A stretch of DNA of 64,000 nucleotides from Oscillospiraceae bacterium (GTDB lineage: Bacteria > Bacillota > Clostridia > Oscillospirales > CAG-272), in NCBI GenBank assembly GCA_015064185.1, contig SVSS01000001.1, forward strand, positions 254,910 to 318,909. Reading direction: 5' to 3'. Positions 22,562-30,943 of the stretch are shown piece after piece. The position numbers were made by a program, and so were the translations under genes. How positions within the stretch are numbered: position 1 is the stretch's first letter; each line of letters opens with the position of its first letter. The notes under the pieces were generated by a model that saw only the letters and a program-made list of their open reading frames with translations, ran no database searches and was not told the DNA's origin.

Positions 22562-23566
22562 ATGTACCAAACCTTAAAAAAGCTTCTCCCCACTACCCCT
22601 TCCGTTTCGGGGCGTGAGCAGGGCATTCGGGATATTATTAAAGATCTTATGTCACCGATCTGCGATGAGGTGCGTGTCGATCCAATGGGCAATCTTATCT
22701 GCCTGAAAAAGGGTAATGCAACGGCGCCGCGCAAGGTGCTGCTTGTCGCGCACATGGATGAGATCGGCTTTATCGTAAACTTTATCGAGGATAACGGTTA
22801 CTTGCGTGTAGCGCCCATTGGTGGTATCGATTATACCGCGGCAGTAGGGTCTGTGGTCGTGTTTGAAAACGGTACGCGCGGCGTGCTGGTAAGCGAGGGT
22901 GACATCAAAAAGGATGAGGCACCCAAATGGGATAAATGCTATGTCGATGTAGGCGCAAAAAGTCGCCGCGATGCAGAAAAAAAGCTTAAGATCGGCGATT
23001 GCTGTGCGCTTTGTGCCAATCTTGTGCGCTTGATGAACAACCGCGTATGCGGCCGTCCGCTTGACGACCGTGTAGGGTGCGCTGTGATGATCGAGATCGC
23101 GCGCCGCATGATAGCACCTGCGGATGATATTTATTACGTCTTTTCGGTGCAGGAGGAGGTTGGCTGTCGCGGCGCACGACCTGCCGCCTTTGGTATTGCA
23201 CCTGATCTTGCACTTGTTTTTGACGTGACTGCCACGGGCGATGCGCAATCCGCCCCTGCCATGGCTGTTAAGCTTGGCGGCGGTGTTGCCGTAAAGATCA
23301 AGGATAAGTCGGTTATTTGTGATGCGGCGCTCGTTGATGAGCTGTTGGCGCTTGCCAAGGACAAGGGAATTGCCGCACAGTGCGAGATCCTTACCTTTGG
23401 CGGCACGGATACCTCTGCGGTGCAAATGACAGGTCTTGGCTGCCGTGCGGGTGCGCTCTCCTTACCCTGCCGCTATATCCATACCGGTGTAGAAATGCTG
23501 GATATGGGAGATGTTAAGGCGGCGGTGCAGCTTGGCGTAGCTTTCCTTGGAGGTGACCTTGCATGA
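22562..23566 (+). CDS. M42-family aminopeptidase, paralogue 3
   Basis: A 334-residue M42 peptidase with VAHMDEIGFIV, GRPLDDRVGCAV, SVQEEVGCRGA, a VFDVTATGD ligand region and RYIHTGVE. The ATG at 22562 is chosen because AAAGGGAATG lies directly upstream; an in-frame ATG 39 nt earlier has no ribosome-binding site. It overlaps the following gene by 4 nt. Three consecutive coupled paralogues suggest either a hetero-oligomeric TET particle or complementary substrate ranges. Confidence 0.9.
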   Translation: MYQTLKKLLPTTPSVSGREQGIRDIIKDLMSPICDEVRVDPMGNLICLKKGNATAPRKVLLVAHMDEIGFIVNFIEDNGYLRVAPIGGIDYTAAVGSVVVFENGTRGVLVSEGDIKKDEAPKWDKCYVDVGAKSRRDAEKKLKIGDCCALCANLVRLMNNRVCGRPLDDRVGCAVMIEIARRMIAPADDIYYVFSVQEEVGCRGARPAAFGIAPDLALVFDVTATGDAQSAPAMAVKLGGGVAVKIKDKSVICDAALVDELLALAKDKGIAAQCEILTFGGTDTSAVQMTGLGCRAGALSLPCRYIHTGVEMLDMGDVKAAVQLGVAFLGGDLA

Positions 23567-24828
23567 ATTTCTCCCCTTATCTTTTAGAGCTTGCTGATCA
23601 GGCAGAAGCGGCTCTTGCCCCCCAATTTTTACACCTTTCAAGAGTGTCGCACCATAACACCGCCCGTGTTATGGAGGCGTTTGCCGCGCACCACGTGGAT
23701 GCCGCCTGCTTTAACGGCAGCAGTGGCTATGGCTACGATGATCGCGGTAGGGAGGTGCTTGACCGTATTTTTGCAGATGTTATGGGGGCTGAGGCGGCGT
23801 TTGTCCGTCACAGCATTGCAAACGGTACGCAAGCGTTGGCGATTGGTCTTTTCGGGCTTTTGCGCCCGGGCGACATCCTGCTTTCGGTTGCGGGCAAGCC
23901 CTATGATACCCTTGGTGAGGTCATTGGTATTGCAGGTGAGGCAGGCAACGGATCGCTTGCCGATTTCGGGGTCAGCTACCGTCAGATCGAATTAAAGGAT
24001 CAAAAAACGCTTGATTTAGAAGCGATCACCGCCTTTCTTCGCGGTGATGAGGGTGCGCGTGTAAAGGTTTGCTTTATTCAGCGCTCAAAGGGATATCTGA
24101 ATCGCCGCACGCTGACTGTTGATGAGATCGGCGAGGCGGTGCGCGCGATCAAGGCGGTGCGCGAGGATATCTTTGTCATGGTTGATAACTGCTACGGCGA
24201 GTTTACCGAGGAAAAGGAGCCGCCCGCAGTGGGTGCTGATCTTACCGTAGGCTCGCTTATCAAAAATCCCGGTGGCGGCATGGCAGAAACAGGAGGCTAT
24301 CTTGCAGGCACTGCCCGTGCGGTAGAGCTTGCCTCGTACCGCCTTACCTGCCCCGGCATCGGTCTTGAGGTCGGTGCAACGCTGGGGCAGAATAAAAACA
24401 TGTATCGCGGGCTCTTTTATGCGCCGCACACCGTCATGGAGGCACTGAAGACCGCACATTTTGCCGCCTACATATTTGAGGCACTCGGATATGCGGTCGA
24501 GCCATCGTGGCAGGACAGGCGCGCCGATATTATTCAAACCGTTATCACGGGCAGCCGTGAGGGGCTTTGCGCCTTGTGCCGCGGTATACAGGCAGGCTCG
24601 CCTGTGGATGCTTACGTTACGCCCGAGCCTTGGGCAATGCCGGGATATCAGGATGAGGTCATTATGGCGGCAGGTGCGTTTGTGCAGGGCGCTTCTATTG
24701 AGCTGTCTGCCGACGGGCCCATAAAGCCCCCCTTTACTGCTTTTTTGCAGGGCGGGCTTACCTTTGAAAGCGGCAGGATCGGCATTTTGTCCGCGGCTGC
24801 CGAAATGCTTCGTGTAAAGAATAACTAA
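23563..24828 (+). CDS. Methionine gamma-lyase-family (YnbB/aluminium-resistance) PLP protein
   Basis: A 421-residue PLP enzyme of the family annotated as methionine gamma-lyase-like or aluminium-resistance protein. The Schiff-base lysine is Lys234 in GSLIKNPGGGMAETGGY. Other hallmarks are NGSSGYGYDDRGRE near residue 50 and MVDNCYGEF before the lysine. The substrate of this branch is not settled. GGAGGTGACC precedes the ATG. It is the fifth gene of the murD run and precedes a lipoprotein and a cysteine desulfurase, which fits use of sulfur amino acids freed by the peptidases (inference). Confidence 0.88.
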   Translation: MNFSPYLLELADQAEAALAPQFLHLSRVSHHNTARVMEAFAAHHVDAACFNGSSGYGYDDRGREVLDRIFADVMGAEAAFVRHSIANGTQALAIGLFGLLRPGDILLSVAGKPYDTLGEVIGIAGEAGNGSLADFGVSYRQIELKDQKTLDLEAITAFLRGDEGARVKVCFIQRSKGYLNRRTLTVDEIGEAVRAIKAVREDIFVMVDNCYGEFTEEKEPPAVGADLTVGSLIKNPGGGMAETGGYLAGTARAVELASYRLTCPGIGLEVGATLGQNKNMYRGLFYAPHTVMEALKTAHFAAYIFEALGYAVEPSWQDRRADIIQTVITGSREGLCALCRGIQAGSPVDAYVTPEPWAMPGYQDEVIMAAGAFVQGASIELSADGPIKPPFTAFLQGGLTFESGRIGILSAAAEMLRVKNN

Positions 24829-24842
24829 GAGAGGGAATGAGC

Positions 24843-25364
24843 ATGAAAAAAATTCTTACTGTTTTGTTACTTATCGCATGTCTTGTGTCAGTTGTGGGCT
24901 GTGCGAATACAGATCCAACGCCTGACGGCATGCAAAACGTTGCACTTGAGAGTGCCAAATATAATCTGTATGTGCCTGAATCGTGGATCCCCTCGTCTTA
25001 TAATGTTTCAGGGGCAAAGGCAACGGCAGAGGATAACGCACCCAACGTGATCGTAACCGAGCATTATCCCGAAGGCGAGGTTACTGCCGCTGCGTATTGG
25101 AGTGAGTATTGTATTCCCGAGTATACCACGGTATTTACTTCTTTTACGCTGATCGAGGAAGGTGCTGACACTACTCTTGGCGGAAAGGATGCCAAAAAAT
25201 ACAGATTTTCCTATACCTTTGGTGACACGCTCTATCAGTGCCAGCAGGTGATCGCGGTATATGATTTTAATGTTTATGTTTTGACTTATACCGCCGTTTC
25301 CACGTCGTATGATACATACGTCGGCGAGGTGGAAACCGTTATTTCCAGCTTTACCTTTAGATAA
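24843..25364 (+). CDS. Secreted lipoprotein of unknown function (PsbP/DUF1795-like fold?)
   Basis: A 173-residue lipoprotein. The signal peptide MKKILTVLLLIACLVSVVGC ends in a lipobox with the acylated cysteine at about residue 20. The mature part carries YNLYVPESW and a final VETVISSFTF, a pattern seen in PsbP/DcrB-like lipoproteins of Clostridia. The family assignment is tentative. The ATG at 24843 is preferred because GAGGG is 7 nt upstream; the ATG at 24837 is too close to it. It ends 1 nt before the cysteine desulfurase start. Confidence 0.75.
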   Translation: MKKILTVLLLIACLVSVVGCANTDPTPDGMQNVALESAKYNLYVPESWIPSSYNVSGAKATAEDNAPNVIVTEHYPEGEVTAAAYWSEYCIPEYTTVFTSFTLIEEGADTTLGGKDAKKYRFSYTFGDTLYQCQQVIAVYDFNVYVLTYTAVSTSYDTYVGEVETVISSFTFR

Positions 25365-25365
25365 T

Positions 25366-26529
25366 ATGCAGCAAATTTATTTGGATAACAGCGCAACAAC
25401 AGGCCTTTGCCGCGAGGCAAAAGAGGCAATGTGCGAGGCGATGGAGTGCTTTGGCAATCCTTCCTCGCTCCATTCACTCGGCGCCCATGCCGCAAGGCTT
25501 TTGCGCGATGCACGCGCGAGCGTGGGAGAGGCGCTTGGTGAGCGTTTTTTAAAGGACGGACAGCTTATTTTTACCTCGTGCGGCACCGAGGCAAACGCGC
25601 TTGCGCTTCTTGGCACGGCGCACGCAAAGGAGCGTCGTACGGCACGTACCATTTTAACCACCGACAGTGAGCACCCGAGCGTAGAAAACAATCTTCGCTT
25701 GCTGGAAAGAGAAGGCTTTTCGGTGGTGCGCGTTTCTACGCGCGGCGGCGTGCTGGATATGGACACCGTACGTGCCCATTGTAACGCTGATCTTTTTATG
25801 GTCAGCATGATGCTTGTCAATAACGAAACGGGCGCGCGCTATCCCGTTGAGGAGGTGTTTGCCGCGGCAAAGGCGGCAAACCCCTCGTGCGTGTGTCACT
25901 GTGATGCGGTGCAGGGTTTTTTGAAGGTGCCGATGCACATACGCACCATGGGCGCGGATCTTGTTACAGTCAGCGCGCATAAAATACACGGCCCTAAGGG
26001 TGTGGGTGCGCTTTATGTATCCGAGCGCATGCTGCGCGAGCGCCGTCTTTCCCCCTTCCTTTGTGGCGGTGGGCAGGAGTTTGGGCTTCGCTCGGGTACC
26101 GAGAATACGGTCGGCATTGCGGGCTTTGCCGCTGCGGCAAAGGCAGGTGCCGCCACCGCGCGTACTGCCATGCCTCATATGGCGCATCTTGCGGCAGAGC
26201 TTGTGGCGGGGCTTGCAGGGAATGAGATTCGGGTAAATCGCCCCCCTGTTGCAGCCCCTCATATCGTTAATATAACCTTGCCGCATATCAAAAGCGAAAC
26301 CATGCTGCATTTCCTTTCCGGCAAGGGGATCTCGGTTTCAGCAGGCTCAGCATGCTCCTCACACGCGGCAGGGCCAAGCACAGTATTGCTTGCTTTTGGC
26401 TTAACACCTGCCGAGGCGGCTTCCTCCATTCGCATCAGCTTTTGCCCCGAAAATACAGAAGGGGATGTAAAGGCGTTGCTGGCGGCCCTTGGGGAGGGCG
26501 TAAGCAGCCTTGTGCGCACCAAGCATTAA
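25366..26529 (+). CDS. Cysteine desulfurase (IscS/NifS family)
   Basis: A 387-residue class V aminotransferase fold. The PLP lysine is Lys206 in VSAHKIHGPKGVGAL, and the sulfur-carrying cysteine is Cys330 in SAGSACSSHAAG. It converts cysteine to alanine with a protein-bound persulfide for Fe-S clusters, thiouridine or thiamine. The short SACSSHAAGPS loop matches the NifS/IscS class. No iscU or thiI is adjacent, so the acceptor is unknown. The ATG directly follows the lipoprotein stop and has only a weak Shine-Dalgarno site, suggesting translational coupling. Confidence 0.92.
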   Translation: MQQIYLDNSATTGLCREAKEAMCEAMECFGNPSSLHSLGAHAARLLRDARASVGEALGERFLKDGQLIFTSCGTEANALALLGTAHAKERRTARTILTTDSEHPSVENNLRLLEREGFSVVRVSTRGGVLDMDTVRAHCNADLFMVSMMLVNNETGARYPVEEVFAAAKAANPSCVCHCDAVQGFLKVPMHIRTMGADLVTVSAHKIHGPKGVGALYVSERMLRERRLSPFLCGGGQEFGLRSGTENTVGIAGFAAAAKAGAATARTAMPHMAHLAAELVAGLAGNEIRVNRPPVAAPHIVNITLPHIKSETMLHFLSGKGISVSAGSACSSHAAGPSTVLLAFGLTPAEAASSIRISFCPENTEGDVKALLAALGEGVSSLVRTKH

Positions 26530-26538
26530 AATAAAGCC

Positions 26539-26580
26539 ATATTCCACGCTGCCGTGTGCAGGGTGGAATATTCTTTTTCT
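26539..26580 (+). terminator. Terminator of the murD-to-desulfurase run
   Basis: ATATTCCAC (26539-26547) pairs with GTGGAATAT (26563-26571), with an inner CTGC/GCAG pairing, followed by a T-rich run. Its right arm also contains the -35 element of the spoIVA promoter. Confidence 0.82.
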
Positions 26581-26594
26581 TGGCGTCATACGAT
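26566..26594 (+). promoter_or_regulatory. Sigma-E promoter of spoIVA
   Basis: GAATATT and CATACGAT are separated by 14 bp, 40 bp before the spoIVA ATG. Both boxes match the known mother-cell sigma-E consensus (ATATT at -35, CATACAnT at -10). spoIVA is a sigma-E gene in Bacillus subtilis. Confidence 0.8.
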
Positions 26595-26634
26595 ATAGCG
26601 ATATCAGAACGCGAAGAAAGCGGAGGAGAAGAAT

Positions 26635-28113
26635 ATGGCAGAGCATTCCATTTACAAGGATATCGCCGAGCGCACGGGCGGTGATATTTATATTGGTGTG
26701 GTGGGTCCCGTTCGCAGCGGAAAATCCACCTTTATCACGCGTTTTATGCAGGAGCTTGTCCTGCCAAACATGACTGACGCGTATAGTCGTGACCGTGCCC
26801 GCGATGAGATGCCGCAAAGTGCCGCAGGCATGACGGTGATGACCACCGAGCCGAAGTTTGTGCCCGATGAGGGCGTTTCGCTTACGGTGGGCGGGGGTGT
26901 TTCACTCTGCGTAAAAATGATCGATTGCGTAGGCTTTATGATTCCCGAGGCGCTTGGCGGCGAGGAAAACGGCAGTGCCCGTATGGTACATACACCGTGG
27001 TCAAAGGATCCGATGCCCTTTGGAGAGGCGGCAGAGCTTGGCACGCGCAAGGTCATGAGCGAGCACGCCACGATCGGCATGCTTGTAACCTCTGATGGCA
27101 CGGTGGGCGAGATCCCGCGCGGCTCCTATGTTGGCGCGGAGGAACGCTTGGTGGGGGAAATGAAGGAGCTTGGTAAGCCTTTTGCCGTGGTGCTCAATTC
27201 TGCCGACCCTGCAAGCGAAGCGGCAAGAGCGCTTGCAACTGAGCTTGAGCATAAATACGGTGTGCCGGTGGCGCTTGTGAATTGTCTTTCGCTTCGCGCT
27301 GAGGATATTGTAGGTATTTTAGAGCTTGTGCTCGGCGAATTTCCCGTAACCTCTGTTGGTATTACTCTGCCCAAGTGGTGGCGCGCGCTTGATGCGGAAA
27401 ATGCTGTACGTAGGTCTGTTATGGAGGCGGTGTGTAAAACGGGCGGCACGGTGCGCCGCATGGGTGACGTGGCAGAAGCCTTTGAAGGCTTGAAGGATAA
27501 CGAATTTGTAAAGAGTGTTACACTCACGTCGCTCAACATGGGCACGGGACGTGCAGAGGTCAATGTTGAGCTCTGTCATTCGCTGTATTACGATATGATC
27601 AGTGAGGTCACAGGAGAGGATATCCGTGACGAGGGTGCGCTTCTTGCGCTGTTGCGCGAGCTCGCAGACGTGCGTAAAAAATATGCGCGCGTGGCATCGG
27701 CACTTGAGATGGCGGAGAGTGACGGCTATGGGATCGTGATGCCCGAGCTTTCGGATCTGCGCCTTGAAACCCCCACCATTGTGCGGCAGTCGGGCGGCTT
27801 TGGCGTGCGACTGCGTGCCGCCGCACGCTCCATTCATATGATACGTGCGGATATTAGTGCCGAGATCAATCCTATTGTTGGCACAGAGCAGCAATCCGAG
27901 GAATTTTTGCGTAACATCCTCACCGAGCTTGAGGCAGATCCTCAAAAGCTTTGGCACTCCAATATGTTCGGTAAAAGCCTTTATGAAATGGTTAGCGATA
28001 GCCTTTGCGGCAAGCTGGCACACATGCCCGATGAGGCGCGTCGCAAGCTCTCTGAAACGTTGGAGCGCATCATCAATGAGGGGAGCAATGGCTTGATCTG
28101 CATCTTGCTTTAA
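26635..28113 (+). CDS. spoIVA: Stage IV sporulation protein A, coat morphogenetic ATPase
   Basis: A 492-residue protein, the same length as B. subtilis SpoIVA. The N-terminal TRAFAC GTPase-like domain binds ATP through the Walker A GPVRSGKSTF (about 25-34); MIDCVGFM is the Walker B/G3 region. Middle and C-terminal domains end in NGLICILL, the conserved hydrophobic tail. SpoIVA polymerises on the outer forespore membrane and anchors the spore coat. GGAGGAGAA precedes the ATG. It is monocistronic between terminators and is the clearest sign of endospore formation in the window. Confidence 0.96.
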   Translation: MAEHSIYKDIAERTGGDIYIGVVGPVRSGKSTFITRFMQELVLPNMTDAYSRDRARDEMPQSAAGMTVMTTEPKFVPDEGVSLTVGGGVSLCVKMIDCVGFMIPEALGGEENGSARMVHTPWSKDPMPFGEAAELGTRKVMSEHATIGMLVTSDGTVGEIPRGSYVGAEERLVGEMKELGKPFAVVLNSADPASEAARALATELEHKYGVPVALVNCLSLRAEDIVGILELVLGEFPVTSVGITLPKWWRALDAENAVRRSVMEAVCKTGGTVRRMGDVAEAFEGLKDNEFVKSVTLTSLNMGTGRAEVNVELCHSLYYDMISEVTGEDIRDEGALLALLRELADVRKKYARVASALEMAESDGYGIVMPELSDLRLETPTIVRQSGGFGVRLRAAARSIHMIRADISAEINPIVGTEQQSEEFLRNILTELEADPQKLWHSNMFGKSLYEMVSDSLCGKLAHMPDEARRKLSETLERIINEGSNGLICILL

Positions 28114-28200
28114 AGGTAAAAATAAGTGTTTTGTCGTTGTGGATGGATGGCGCTTTGACGTGTGCCAATGTTGATAAAAATATACTGTTTACAGATGAAA

Positions 28201-28235
28201 AAGGACAGAGAATGTTTGTGTTCTCTGTCCTTTTT
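28201..28235. terminator. Bidirectional terminator
   Basis: AAGGACAGAGAA pairs with TTCTCTGTCCTT around an 8-nt loop and is flanked by A- and T-runs, between spoIVA and the convergent dehydrogenase gene. Confidence 0.9.
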
Positions 28236-28274
28236 TGTGCCGTAGTCTTGTGCGGCGAGTTATCGATTTTGGAA

Positions 28275-29390
28275 TTAGTTTGCTAAAAAATGTGCGCGAT
28301 ATATATCAAAAATTTCCTCTTTTGAAATAATGTAGGGGCTGTTGGTGTAATTTTTTGCACCGGCGATCAACTCCACATGCCGCTCGATTTCTGCCTCTGT
28401 CATCGATAGTGATACATCGGCAACGCCGGGCAAAAACGCCTTCAAAACAGCGGGCTTTGTACCGATTGCGGCAGCAAAGCTTGCAATGCGTTCGCGCCCG
28501 ATTTCGCTTTTTTCATTGTAGGTGATGTAATCTCCTGCAAATACCGCGCAGGCGCGTCCGTGTGGGATGCCGTCAAGCAGCGTAAGGCTATACCCGAGGG
28601 GGTGTGGAAAGCCCGTTCCCGTCACGCTGATCGCCATGCCCCCGGCGGTTGCGGCAAGTGCCAGGCGTGCGCGCATCTCGGCATCATATTCTGCGGGCAG
28701 TGCTGAGATCACATCAAAAATCTCCCGTGCCGCAAGGAGCGCCGCGTTTTCGGAAAACACGGTGGATCTTGGGGAAAGATAACTCTCCATTGCGTGCGCA
28801 AATGCATCAAGCGCAGTGGAAAGTGTGGTTTCATTTGACATGGTGGCGGTATAGCGTGGGTCTACAAATGCGGCGCGCGGCCAGCTGTCCGCTGCCTTAA
28901 ATGTCTTTTTTTGCACTCCCGAGGGTAGCGTTAAAATGCTGTAATTGTTGACCTCGCTGCCTGTGCCTGCCGTGGTGGGTATAGCAAAAATGGGCAGGGT
29001 AGGTTCGGTTCGCTTACTGTCGTCAAAAATGTCCTCAGGAGCAAGGGAAGGATTGGTGGCAAATGCGGCAATTGCCTTTGCCGCATCAAGGGGTGAGCCA
29101 CCGCCGATGCCGATCACAAATTCCACGCCCTCTCTTGCGGCAATCCGCCCTGCCTCAAAGCAGGTGAGAAGCGGCGGGTTTTCGGTAATGCCGTCAAATA
29201 CGGTGTATGTGATATCGGCATTCTTAAGCAGGGCAGTAACATCGTCGAGCGCTCCCGATTTTCGGGCGCTTTGCTTTCCTGTAACCAGCATGGCGTGGCG
29301 ACCTGCCGCGACGAGCAGATCCTTGCCCTTTTCAAGGGCGTTTTCGCCAAAAAATAGGCGCGTAGGCATATAAAAATCAGCATGCGGCAT
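28275..29390 (-). CDS. Iron-containing alcohol dehydrogenase
   Basis: A 371-residue group III alcohol dehydrogenase. The nucleotide-binding loop is GIGGGSPLDAAKAIA, followed by IPTTAGTGSEVNN. The metal-binding segment contains DAFAHAMES and later GFPHPLGYSL and DGIPHGRACAVF, giving the Asp/His/His/His set. It probably oxidises or reduces a short-chain alcohol, diol or aldehyde with NAD(P)H; the substrate is not readable. AAAGGAG precedes the ATG. It is a single-gene unit with its own promoter and terminator. Confidence 0.92.
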   Translation of the reverse strand: MPHADFYMPTRLFFGENALEKGKDLLVAAGRHAMLVTGKQSARKSGALDDVTALLKNADITYTVFDGITENPPLLTCFEAGRIAAREGVEFVIGIGGGSPLDAAKAIAAFATNPSLAPEDIFDDSKRTEPTLPIFAIPTTAGTGSEVNNYSILTLPSGVQKKTFKAADSWPRAAFVDPRYTATMSNETTLSTALDAFAHAMESYLSPRSTVFSENAALLAAREIFDVISALPAEYDAEMRARLALAATAGGMAISVTGTGFPHPLGYSLTLLDGIPHGRACAVFAGDYITYNEKSEIGRERIASFAAAIGTKPAVLKAFLPGVADVSLSMTEAEIERHVELIAGAKNYTNSPYIISKEEIFDIYRAHFLAN

Positions 29391-29433
29391 GGTATTTCTC
29401 CTTTACAGGGCTTAAGTCTCAAGGCTTTATTTC

Positions 29434-29462
29434 AGTATAGCACAATTGCACTCGAAATGCAA
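29434..29462 (-). promoter_or_regulatory. Sigma-A promoter of the alcohol dehydrogenase
   Basis: On the minus strand, TTGCAT is followed after 17 bp by TATACT, with TGC before the -10. Confidence 0.75.
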
Positions 29463-29562
29463 AGCATTTCTAAAAAAGTTGTTGTTTTTCCTTTTTTTGC
29501 AAATTCCTTGTAAAAAGGTATGCAAATTGTAAAAAAAATTTAAAAAAATCTTTTAAAAACAT

Positions 29563-29591
29563 TTGCAAATCTTAAATTATCGTGTTATAAT
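29563..29591 (+). promoter_or_regulatory. Sigma-A promoter of the cdaA operon
   Basis: TTGCAA is followed after 17 bp by TATAAT. The leader to the cdaA start is about 110 nt and includes the hairpin CGCCAC-ACC-GTGGCG (29666-29680). The AT-rich stretch 29463-29562 holds no gene. Confidence 0.78.
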
Positions 29592-29705
29592 AATAATTAA
29601 AGATATGCAACATGCGCAATGTGCGTGTGTGTAATGTGACTTGCGCGAATTTGTTCGCTTGACCGCGCCACACCGTGGCGACGGAATACATATAGGCGGT
29701 ATGCT

Positions 29706-30536
29706 ATGAAAGAAGTGTTTAATAACTTGTTTTCAGTCGGCTTTTTTGCCGACCCGTTCAGCACCTTTGGCTGGCGAGATATATTGGATATTGTTTGCTT
29801 GGCGGCGCTCTTCTTTGCGCTGTATCTGTTTGTGCGCGACCGTCGCGCGGGCAAGCTTCTGGCGGGCGTTGCCATTGTTGTGGCGATCTTTGCTGTCAGC
29901 GAGTTGCTTGATATGTATGCCATTCGGTATATTTTCGACAACTTCTTTGGATATGGGCTGGTGGTGCTGGCAATTATCTTTCAGCCCGAGCTTCGTGCGG
30001 CTATGGAGCGCATCGGCTCAGTGCCCTTTAACGGTCTGAAAACGATCAGCTCGGAAACGCGCGAGCTTTCTGCCTCCTCCGCATGGGTGAGCGCCATCGT
30101 AGAGGCAACAAAAAACATGTCCTTCTCCAAAACGGGTGCGCTTATTGTAATTGAGCGTTCTACCAAAATTGGCGAATATATCAGCACGGGCACAACGATC
30201 AATGCTGAGCTTTCCCCCGAGCTGCTCTGCGCGCTTTTTGTTAATAAAGCACCCTTGCATGACGGTGCGGTGATCATTCGCAACGGTCGCTTGTTCGCCG
30301 CGGGGTGTTATTTACCCCTTTCGGACAAGAACGATATTTTCAAGGGCCTTGGCACGCGCCATCGCGCGGCAATCGGCTTGTCAGAGCAGAGTGATGCCAT
30401 CGTGGTCGTTGTTTCTGAGGAAACGGGCACCATTTCCATTGCCTACAAGGGCGAGCTGTTCCGTGAGTTTACGTCGGTATCCTTGCGCCGCAAGCTGTTC
30501 GAGCTGCTTCGCCGTCAAGAGCAAAATGAAAATTAA
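29706..30536 (+). CDS. cdaA: Diadenylate cyclase CdaA
   Basis: A 276-residue membrane-bound c-di-AMP synthase. Three N-terminal helices (about 25-90) are followed by a short coiled linker and the DAC (DisA_N) domain (about 120-260). The catalytic DGA motif is at 186-188 and RHR at 218-220. It makes c-di-AMP from two ATP and so governs potassium and osmolyte balance and cell-wall stability. In most Firmicutes it is followed by cdaR and glmM; here a short YbbR-domain protein follows and glmM is absent. It is the first gene of a long co-directional series. Confidence 0.95.
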   Translation: MKEVFNNLFSVGFFADPFSTFGWRDILDIVCLAALFFALYLFVRDRRAGKLLAGVAIVVAIFAVSELLDMYAIRYIFDNFFGYGLVVLAIIFQPELRAAMERIGSVPFNGLKTISSETRELSASSAWVSAIVEATKNMSFSKTGALIVIERSTKIGEYISTGTTINAELSPELLCALFVNKAPLHDGAVIIRNGRLFAAGCYLPLSDKNDIFKGLGTRHRAAIGLSEQSDAIVVVVSEETGTISIAYKGELFREFTSVSLRRKLFELLRRQEQNEN

Positions 30537-30550
30537 GGGAGGGAAGCGTT

Positions 30551-30943
30551 ATGAACCGCAAACATGAAAATGCAGAGCTTGGTATAGACAATGGCGAATA
30601 TGCCGTGCGCCGTAGCCGCTTCTCTTTGGTCATTGCCGCTGTGGTATGCCTATTGCTTGCTGTTGTGGCTTGGCTTATGGTGATGAATGCCAAGGATACT
30701 AAAAATCTGCCGCTTGAGGTAGTAGGTGAACAGCCTGGATATACATATGTGCTTTCCGATGCTGAGCTTGAGGTCAGCGGTGCTGTGGTGTTTTTGAAGG
30801 CGGCGGATCGCATAGAGGTTATCGTGCCCGAGCAGGCAACTGCTCCCGGTACGTATGTGATTGCACTTGAGGATCTTGTTTTGCCCGAGGGTGTTTCTCT
30901 TTCGGAGCTGACGGGCATTACACTTACGGTTTCTGAAAAATGA
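30551..30943 (+). CDS. Single-YbbR-domain CdaR-like membrane protein
   Basis: A 130-residue protein. A basic N-terminal tail, one membrane helix (about 26-45) and one extracytoplasmic domain (about 52-130). PLEVVGEQPGYTYVLS, GTYVIALEDLVLPEGV and the ending GITLTVSEK match one YbbR repeat. CdaR regulators normally carry three or four such repeats and bind CdaA. The position directly after cdaA argues for a minimal CdaR. GGGAGGG precedes the ATG, and the last 4 nt overlap the next gene. Confidence 0.72.
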   Translation: MNRKHENAELGIDNGEYAVRRSRFSLVIAAVVCLLLAVVAWLMVMNAKDTKNLPLEVVGEQPGYTYVLSDAELEVSGAVVFLKAADRIEVIVPEQATAPGTYVIALEDLVLPEGVSLSELTGITLTVSEK

